A model generated the notes under the pieces. It worked only from the letters and a program-made list of their open reading frames with translations, was not told where the DNA came from and did no database searches. The translations under genes were made by a program, and so were the position numbers. Below are positions 55,590 to 64,000 of a DNA stretch of 64,000 bases, one piece after another (position 1 is the stretch's first letter; each line of letters starts with the position of its first letter). Origin of the DNA: Hetaerina americana (Eukaryota; Arthropoda; Insecta; Odonata; Calopterygidae); NCBI GenBank assembly GCA_022747635.1, contig JAKTNV010000001.1, positions 43,936,946-44,000,945 on the forward strand. Reading direction: 5' to 3'.

Positions 55590-55935
55590 CCATATCTCCA
55601 GGTTTCATTCGTAGAAGTGAGGAAAAACTAAGTGAAATTTCATTAAAAAAGCCCAAAAAACCGAAAAGAAGATAACCCAAAAAACAGCAGCTTTCCACCT
55701 AATGATTCACCGGGCTTTGACTACATCCTCGACGCTTGATGGCAATGATTGATAGCGCTTGATGAAGAAATAGCCACCCTAAAAATGTATATATATATAC
55801 ATGAGTACATACTTTTTGTAACCAGTCCAAATGATGCTACAGTGTAGCGAAACTAGTTGACAAAATAAATTCTTTCCTGTGGAAACACAAAGCCTTTGTT
55901 TCTTTTTTCGTGCATTCAATGCTAATGCTTGGCAG
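55590..55935 (+). pseudogene. Penelope-like remnant (PLE F) with 3' end
   Basis: AAFHLMIHRALTTSS (about 55685-55735) matches the SAFHAMIHRL block of PLE A. Soon after comes a 3' end with the hairpin GCTAC-AGT-GTAGC followed by GAAAC (about 55834-55851) and AATAAA. A short TA run lies near 55790. The endonuclease part is deleted. Confidence 0.6.
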
Positions 55936-56959
55936 TTATAATCCAGGTTTAACTTTCTGTATTTCCGTTAACGTTGGTTCAAACCGCATAGATTTCAAAA
56001 ATGGCAAATGAGATAACTGAATTGAATTGACACTCTACATGAATAATGTTACTTACTGTAAATATATTGCTCTAAAATCCTGCTGCCATACAGTCTCGGC
56101 TCACGCACTGAACTTCAGATGTCTCTGATTCTTTCCCTAGTACGTTTTCCTTATCTTTGAAAGATAAGATTAAGTTAAGGAGAAAAACCTCACGAATTCG
56201 CAACACGTGTCATACTTTAAGTAGAAGTGTTGCTAGAACCGCTGATCTGTACTGACTGGATCTTATAATTATGGTTGGCTGGATTCATTGCAGACTACTT
56301 AAAATCAATAGGTCATTCATCTTATCCTTTTTGCTGTAAAACTCTTCGTTGTTACACATCGCTTCCTAATAATAATGTTTTCGAGAATAGTTTACATTTC
56401 ATTCAAATATATGAAAAATGAATTTATACGAAAATTCAGTTCGTATTCAAGACCCCCAGATTGCAAAAACTGCCACTAAACGAGTAATCAATAGTCTAAT
56501 TGATGAAAATTATTCTCCTTAAGGATCACGCCAGATATTTTAAACCAAAGGCAAACCGTAATTAGTTTAAAATAAAATTTTACATTGAAAATGATGGTGG
56601 TTTTTCCCATTTCATTATACATAGTATTTTTAACTGAATCAATGTCTATTCCATTGCCATCGGATCTCTGCAGCCGCTTCATTTGGGAACAGAGAGACCA
56701 ATTATCTATCTTATAGCTCTTACCCGCCGCCATATTTGAAACGGAAGACCCTAACAGTATTTCATACATTGTAATCGATCTCAAATTTTGTTTTTATCCA
56801 TTATCTTAAGTAGCTAGTGGATTTATTTTTGTTACTTAAGCAGGTCAGTGACATCAGTTTACACGATAAAGTAGCCTTCGTTGAGCCCAAGGAAATTTTT
56901 ATTTATTAAATTTTTAACTATCATTGTTTTAGCCCAGCGCTTTTAAAATTAAATTTAGT
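55936..56959. other. intergenic DNA, no recognised feature
   Basis: AT-rich. A minus-strand ATGGCGGCGG followed by GTAAGA near 56.73 kb could be a first exon but has no other support. Confidence 0.3.
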
Positions 56960-57480
56960 ATTTTCGGTAGAATTAGGGTGGATTCCACTGAGTCTTCTGT
57001 AACGATGTGCGCCTGCGCCGGTGAGTGCGTGACCCTAAGGGCCCGTATCGCTGCGTTGGAGGTTATCGTAACCAAGCTTCGGTCTAAGGTTGACGGAAAG
57101 GTTGCTCTTCCGCGGGAGGGCCTGACTCGGGGGTGGAGTTGCGAAAACTTGCCGCGCTAATGAAGCCGCACGGATTCGTCCAAATATAACGTGCGGCGGA
57201 GTGATCGAGAGGCCGCCCAGAGTGCGATCCTTTGATGGGGAGAGTTGCCGTTCCGGAAGCCGAAGGATTTGAAGGTTATCTTGTGCAGTAGCGAGGGAAA
57301 GTTAACGCTGCGGCGAGGGATGGGAGATGCGAAGGCAAACCTCATCCCCGTCTCCAACAGGTATCAGGTGCAATCGGAGGATAGCCCAGCGGTATCTGCA
57401 GCCCCTACCTCCGCCCCTGTGAGAGCACCACCCAGAAGGATACGTCAGAGTGGGAAGGGAGGATTCTAATGATGGGCAGC
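56960..57480 (+). pseudogene. LINE ORF1-like fragment
   Basis: A CpG-rich island of coding-like sequence. First frame (56978-57160): a C.C...C cluster, MCACAGECVTLRARIAALEV, then a short coiled coil. A second frame (57245-57469) carries GMGDAKANLIPVSNRYQV, like the VSNRYxVLS tag near the end of insect LINE ORF1 proteins, then a Pro/Ala-rich tail ending in RQSGKGGF. The two parts are split by a frameshift. No RT follows. Confidence 0.45.
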
Positions 57481-57839
57481 AGTAACGTCAGACATGTGAT
57501 GGTCCCATTGCGGCAGAGGTCAGACCATAAGGGCGCGAGCCAGCGCCTGACGGCAATATTAACCGTTCCTTCAAAATCAATTCAACTCTATTGGTTTATC
57601 TATTGGATGCTCTATTGATTTATCGACTGCCACATTGTGAAGTTCTCACCTAGAAAATAAAATTGAAATACATTCCGTCAACAATTCCGTCAACTCCGAG
57701 GAAAAATAGACTGAATGGCTGTTTCAGCAAAACTTTAGGAATTGAGCGATTGATAACTTATCTACAAGTCTCCTTATTTATCTTTTTTATCGTAATATAT
57801 TTTGTAATTCTAGTTTTTCAAATTTTTTATTGTAATAGA
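57481..57839. other. intergenic DNA, no recognised feature
   Basis: Nothing recognised. Confidence 0.35.
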
Positions 57840-59240
57840 TATTATGCGCCTTTTCACACTTATTTCCTTTTCCATTATCTTTGGTCCACGCTGCCGTCTC
57901 TATTTAATTCTCTCAATTATATTCCTGTGCTTTTTCCGTAGCTCTTTCTCTCCTGCTCTTTTTCTCCATCGCTTGTCTTCCCCTTCGATGTTGCGCCTTC
58001 CCCCATCTCGACCACCTGTGCCGGAATGGAGAATCCAAACCTGCATTCCCTCTGTCCGGAATTTCCCCACGGGTTGTCCCCTCGTCATTCTCCTCCCTTT
58101 CTTCCCTCTCGGAACCCTACAAATAAGAGTCTCTCCCTTCTTATATCAAAGAGCAGAGGGCGTGTTCTGGTCGTCCTCGCCTTGATTGGGTACCTCCGCG
58201 GGGTTTCTACATCACTCTCATTTTCTCGACGTCCTCTTCCCGGCCCTCCTAAAGGAAAAAAGGCGTAAAGTTCCATTCTGTTCCTTTCCTCCCTCATTTA
58301 TCTCCTCCTGCGTCTCTATAGGGACACTCCGTCACTCTCATTTTATCCACTTTTCTCCCTACAAAAGTATAAAGTGGAAGGACTCCTACTCTTCTTCTAT
58401 CCTTTTTCTACTCTTTCCTCCCACTCGAACATACATCCTCAACTTTCCTTTCTGTCAACTTTTTCTCGTTCTAAGCCTCTCGTTTTCGTCTTTTTCTCTC
58501 ATCTGCACCTTCTAGCTCTTTATTTTGCATTCCTTCCAGGACATTTATTTTTATTTATCTCATTTAGGTTCTATTGTAACGCATAACTTGATTTCATGAC
58601 TTTTTTCTTACATCATTTATCCGGCTCGATCCTCAAGCAGTGTCTCACTTCCTTTTCCTCCTACAATATGCTCCTCCTTTCCATTTCACAATACCATAAC
58701 TTTGTAATTGCTCACCATTTCTCCCTTTTTCCGTCTCAGACTGTTGATCATGACCCGTCAGCTCTTGCGTCTTTGTTTCTAGGGGCATCCTCTGTCCCTT
58801 AGTTCCTTTTTATTCTCTCTTTCTCTTTACGACGAAATTGCGAAATATTAGCTTCCAGATGCTACATTTGTGCGCGTGGGACCATGATTTCCATCGTAAT
58901 CTTCCCCCCCAGTTGCGTTACCACCTTATTTCCCTCAATTTCTTCTCAGTTCATCATCTCATATCGGTTCTTTTAACTCTCCAAGCTCAACTCTTCATTC
59001 TTCTTTTTCTCCTGTAAATATCCGTTTTCCACCGTCCCTGGTGCAAGAAATACAATGTAATAGGCATTATCTTTTGGTTCTTTCTCAGACCCCTTTTTTC
59101 CCGCTCCGAAGAATCCTTTCTCTCTCCTAACTCTTTCCATAGTTCCCACTCTGGCGGTTGATATTGATCCTCTTCCGCTGAAAACTACAGAGTACAGTAC
59201 GACCCCAAATGTAAACAAACCTAAAAATATCCATAAATGG
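57840..59240. repeat. pyrimidine-biased tract of 1.4 kb
   Basis: The plus strand is strongly C+T-rich throughout (runs such as TTCCTTTTCC, CTTTCTCTCCTGCTCTTTTTC). An imperfect repeat is visible: TCACTCTCATTTTCTCGACGTCCTC near 58213 and TCACTCTCATTTTATCCACTTTTCTC near 58331. Open frames here are by-products of composition. Not a coding region. Confidence 0.55.
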
Positions 59241-60162
<922 letters not shown>

Positions 60163-61203
60163 ACGATTGTACGGAAAAACTCACACGAGCGGCACAATAA
60201 TGGGCTGACACGATATAACACAAATAGAATAGAATAGCAACATTTAAAAGGACACTCACATGGTAAATTGTTCGAGCTTTCGGCCCTCTCAGAGGCCTTC
60301 TTCAAGAGAGACTGAAAATATGCTGTTGCTGTGGAGAGGGGGAAAGGTATGGGCGGGGAGGGGAGGTGTGGAGGGAATGCTGGGAGGGAAATTAAATATG
60401 GCGGTTAAGGGAGGGAATTTTGAAGGAACGGAAAGCTACTATGTAGGCGGATTCACGAGTTCTCACCTCTATATTGGTGGCTGAATCAGGTAGGGATTCT
60501 AGGATGCTGAGGGAAAAACACTGGTCGAATGAAAGGTTGTGGGAGTTGGCGTGTGAAGGAATAGGAAGAGAAGAGAGTGAGGCAGAATTGCAGGAGTACC
60601 GGTGATTATTCATTCGGATGGATAAGGGGGTAATGCATTCGCCTATGTAAAAGGAAGTGCAATATTTGCATGATAAAAGATAAATAATATGTTTGAGAGG
60701 CAATTAGCGTGGGAACGAGGTGAGGGGGCAATGAGGGGATGTAGGGAGAGGGGAGTAGGTATAATAAGAGGACAGGTTTTACATCGGGGGCGGTTGCAAG
60801 TTGGGGAAATATTGGGATATTTATCACAGGGGGGCGCCAAAGGGTTGGTGGATCTCAGAAGGTTTTTGAGATTGGCGGGTCGTCTGTATGCGATAGATGG
60901 GCATTGGGGTAGTAAGGATGAGGTCGCGTCATTGTCATGTAAAATTGGGAACAGTTCTTTAAGGAGGGTTTTCAGTCTGTGTGATCCGGGGAAATAGGTG
61001 GTGCAAAGGTTGAGGCCTGCGTCAGATGTGGGCTTGTTATTGTGTGGTGTGTGTGGTCGGGTGTAACGGTGGACTTTATTTTGGAGTAACTTTTCTGGGT
61101 AACCGCGTTTGAGGAGTGCAAGATGTAGATTGTCAAGGTATTTGTTGAGAGTGGCTGTGGTGTTGCAAATTCGGTGTACGTGGATAGAGAGTAGAACTAT
61201 CTG
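60163..61203 (-). mobile_element. Penelope-like element PLE E, 5'-truncated
   Basis: Minus-strand, a third Penelope lineage. From its 5' side: RICNTTATLNKYLDNLHLAL, TTYFPGSHRLKTLLKELFP, CPSIAYRRPANLKNLLRSTN, CNRPRCKTC (about 61170-60760), a frameshift near 60.70 kb, then GIY-YIG IIYLLSCKYCTSFYIGECIT and SIRMNNHR (about 60690-60610) to a stop at 60392. The 3' UTR holds the stem-loop at 60277-60306 and abuts (TA)n. The 5' truncation point is also a (TA)n tract. Confidence 0.88.
60277..60306 (-). other. hammerhead-like motif, PLE E 3' end
   Basis: Minus strand: TTGAAGA, a hairpin GGCCTCTGAGAGGGCC, then GAAAGC. Differs from the hammerhead core CUGANGA at the first base (U for C), so activity is uncertain. 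Confidence 0.4.
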
Positions 61204-61205
61204 TG

Positions 61206-61262
<57 letters not shown>
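61204..61262. repeat. (TA)n microsatellite
   Basis: TA tract between the truncated 5' side of PLE E and the inverted 3' end belonging to PLE D. Confidence 0.95.
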
Positions 61263-61266
<4 letters not shown>

Positions 61267-61833
61267 AATACACAGTAACACACAATATAGAAACACAAAA
61301 AAAGAACACTCACTCGTATTTTCTTGATATTTCGACGGAAACAATCCGTCTTCCTCTGAAGATATAGAAGTAATGACTGCTGGAATTGTTGAGGTGAGGG
61401 GTGCGAGAGAAAGGGAAGGGGGCCAGGGGAAGGGGAGAACGGGAGGCGAAGGAGGGGTGAAAGGAATGGTTGGGGAGAGGAAAGGGAGAGGGAAGGGGTG
61501 GAATTGACACAAAATCGGAAAATAGAACAACATGCTCACCGCAACTATTGCTACATACGAGACTCATGTTTCAACCTACAAAGTATTGATAAAGACCACG
61601 CAAGTCAAAAAAAAGGCCACGTACACCAAAACTCATTCGGAAAAACACAGTGTCCACCCCCCGATATGCTTTGCTTCCACAAAGTAACAATTTTAGGCCA
61701 CTCCCATCAGTGAACGACATTGAGGCCCGGATGCTGATAGGCCATACAGATGTAAATGAATGCCATTTCAAGAGTTTTTAATTCTATAGGGTTATCGGAT
61801 GTGGGAAGGGACGCTAGGACGGAAACATTGTAA
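61263..61833 (-). mobile_element. inverted 3' end of the PLE C/D family
   Basis: Matches 53250-53600 of PLE C in the same minus orientation: CAATACACAGTAACACACAA, the hairpin around TTTCGACGGAAACAATCCG, and the end of the coding region (YQHPGLNVVH-type C-terminus near 61750). It holds about 215 extra bases (61460-61675) that PLE C lacks. It is joined head to head with PLE D at about 61834. Confidence 0.8.
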
Positions 61834-64000
61834 CACATTCCCTCATCAACATTCTTTCTCTCACTTCCCCACATCTCCTCCCGAATGTAAACCGTATCCT
61901 TAAATCGGCTCTCCGCTCCCTTGAGTTCCGACGCAGAAAAGCCTTAAATAAATTGTCCAATCTTTGCACTTCTTACTTCCGCCAAGGCCTTGCCTTACCT
62001 CTCCAACTTGTCAAACCTAGCCCTCCTCCCCCACCCCTTTACCTACAGAAACCGGATTTAGCGACTATTTTCCACCTACCCCCACCTTCCCTACCAACAC
62101 CAGGAATTCCACGAGCCGTTACCACCAACAAAACCCTTCTCAATCCGTCCCTTCCCCGCCGGCCGACCAAACAATAGATACTGCCGAACACGTGCTGAAC
62201 CTTTCTAGCACCACGCTGAACGAGCACCAAACCTCACTTCTGGGAAAAGGCCTCTCTTTTTCCTCCACCCCCAAGGTTAATCACGTGACCATCCTCGCAG
62301 ACGTCATCAATTTTGCAAGAAATCTTAGATGGCGACATTTCTGGGCGATGCAACCCGCCACTCAATCCCCCGCACACACACACACAGCGCCCTCACCAAG
62401 TTCCGGCCGCCTTCCCACCTTGAGCCTCCACCGCTCCCTCCAAATCATCCGGTCGAAATCTTTATCAATCTTCTCCTGTCCAAAACATCTAGTCCTTCTT
62501 TCCTTAAATCTCTAAACCCGAAAACTAATCTCTCCCCGGCCGAATTAGCTGAGTTAAAAAAACTCACACGCAACCCCAACCTAGTCATCACTTCTGCCGA
62601 CAAGGGTTCGACAGTTGTAATCCTAAACACTGCAGACTACCTTCAAGAATGCAACAGATTACTCTCCGACACTTCCTCCTATCAACATATTCCTGCTGAC
62701 CCTAACCCCGCATTCCAAAAAGAAATAATCGCTTTCCTCCGAGACAACGGCCCTAAGGAGAATCTTTCCCCCAGGGACATCTCCCTCCTTTCCCCTTCCC
62801 AACCTCACACCCCTCACTTCTACATCCTTCCTAAGATCCACAAACCTAACAACCCAGGCCGCCCTATAGTCTCCTCTCGTAGCTCTCCGACCGAAAGAAT
62901 TTCCGCCTTCGTGGACCACTATCTCCAACCTTTAGTTCACTCCCTACCCTCCTTTATAAAAGATACCTACCACTTCCTCAGATTGCTCCACTCAACTTCA
63001 CTCCCTCCTGACACCCAAATTATTATGGCTACAATCGATGTCACCTCCTTATACACATCCATTCCTCACCAAGAAGGCCTTTCTTCCCTACGTTACTTCC
63101 TCTCCAAACGCCCTACCCCTCAAATCCCCAGTACCGATTTTCTCATTGATCTTTCCAATTTCATTCTCACCCGCAACTCCTTTTCTTTCAACAATAACCA
63201 TTACCTCCAAATAAAGGGCTGTGCCATGGGTAGCAGATTCAGCCCTTCATGCAAACCTCCACCTCGGTGTCCTGGAAGAGAATTTCCTTTCCAACTATCC
63301 TCTGCAACCCCTCCTGTGGCTCCGATACATTGACGACCTCTTTCTACTATGGCCACACAGCATAGATTCCCTCAATTCCTTCATCTCCCAACTCAATGAT
63401 TCCTCATCTCTGTCTTTCACCTCGACCATTTCATCCTCTCAGATTACCCTCCTCGATGTTAATATTTCCCTCAGTAACAACAAATTCCTTACCTCTGTTC
63501 ACACCAAACCTACTAATAAGCAGCAATACCTTCATTACAGCAGTTGTCACCCCTCCCATACCAAGCGCTCCCTCCCTTACTCTCTCTCTATCCGCGGTCA
63601 CCGCATTTGCAACCATCCCGAATCCCTTAACAAATACCTTAACAGCCTTCACCACTCCCTCCTCCAACGAGGATACCCTGATTCTCTCCTCCATAAAAAA
63701 TACTTAAACATTCCTACACACCCCAAGCCTGCCTCAACCACAGACTCCCACCATGATCTCTCAATCTGTACTACCTACTTCCCAGGCATTCAGTCTCTCA
63801 AATTCATCCTCAAAGACCTATTCCCCATCCTCAAAAATCACAACACTTCCTCCAACCTTCTTCCCAATTGCCCCTCTGTCACCTTCAAACGTCCCGCCAA
63901 CCTAGCAGATATCCTCAAATCCACCAGGCCACTCTCAAAATCCCCTCACACCCCCAGAGCCATACCCACTCCATGTCGTCGAGCAAGATGCAAAACCTGC
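61834..64000 (+). mobile_element. Penelope-like element PLE D, runs off the window
   Basis: Plus strand from about 61834 to the edge. N-terminal domain near 62192 (LNEHQTSLLGKGLSF, ILADVINFARNLRWR), frameshift near 62.35 kb, then NPNLVITSADKGSTVVILN, FYILPKIHK, ATIDVTSLYTSIPHQEG and IKGCAMGSRF. A small deletion (apparently 2 nt) near 63.25 kb shifts the frame, after which LWLRYIDDLFLLWPH (RT active site), LHYSSCHPSHTK and RARCKTC follow. The GIY-YIG domain lies beyond the window. This is the most 5'-complete Penelope copy here. Confidence 0.88.
62329..63333 (+). pseudogene. PLE D reverse transcriptase, first frame segment
   Basis: 334 codons covering the N-terminal extension and RT up to KGCAMGSRFSPS, then out of frame. 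It holds the first catalytic Asp (MATIDVTSLYTSIP). The remaining RT with RYIDD continues in another frame from about 63250 to the window edge. Confidence 0.85.

Noticed and set aside
56488..56784. Minus-strand ORF with SYKIDNWSLCSQM and GNGIDIDSVKN as a third caspase exon
   Set aside because: Only vague resemblance to a large-subunit start; no neighbouring exons with GKPK, His or Cys blocks were found.

Overview
The window looks like nuclear DNA of an arthropod. It is AT-rich, has widely spaced short exons with GT..AG introns of several kb, and carries a dense, nested load of animal-type transposons: mariner, an RTE-like LINE, jockey/CR1-like LINEs, Penelope-like elements, an LTR retroelement and tRNA-headed SINEs. 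No species can be named from sequence alone. About two thirds of the window is transposon-derived or featureless AT-rich DNA. Three host genes can be built from spliced exons whose intron phases agree.

Host genes. (1) A plus-strand glycosyltransferase of the GT32/DXD type, four coding exons between 17705 and 26090, 356 codons including the stop-less reading frame, predicted type II Golgi membrane protein. A CpG-rich block at about 13.5-14.4 kb is a candidate promoter. (2) Two caspase-family genes in tandem on the minus strand. The upstream copy (48998 to 42786, four exons, 230 aa) has the caspase fold signature, but the catalytic His and Cys positions are both replaced, so it reads as a pseudo-caspase. 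The downstream copy (42200 to 29426, four exons seen, 5' exon not found) keeps His and Cys (THG and CCRG) but lacks the usual S1-pocket arginines. The two genes share the same intron positions and phases (1, 0, 1).

Mobile DNA, left to right. 0-13 kb: SINE, RTE-like LINE fragments, a mariner cut by a solo LTR, a rearranged RTE-like LINE containing a Penelope insertion, a jockey-like remnant and a second mariner with visible inverted repeats. 18-29 kb: SINEs and LINE remains in or near the glycosyltransferase gene, a third mariner inside its last intron, and an internally deleted mariner just downstream. 29.9-33.5 kb: an LTR retroelement (LTR, tRNA-Lys-type primer site, gag-like zinc knuckles, no pol) in the last caspase intron. 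36-38.4 kb: a CR1/Daphne-like LINE with one premature stop, in another caspase intron. 47-48.4 kb: a degraded LINE. 50-64 kb: a nest of Penelope-like elements separated by (TA)n tracts, several with 3' ends copied in inverted orientation at their 5' ends and with hammerhead-like stem-loops; one continues past the right edge.

The most interesting biology is the caspase pair. An active-type and an inactive-type paralogue side by side is the arrangement expected of a protease plus a decoy or regulator, though that role is inference.
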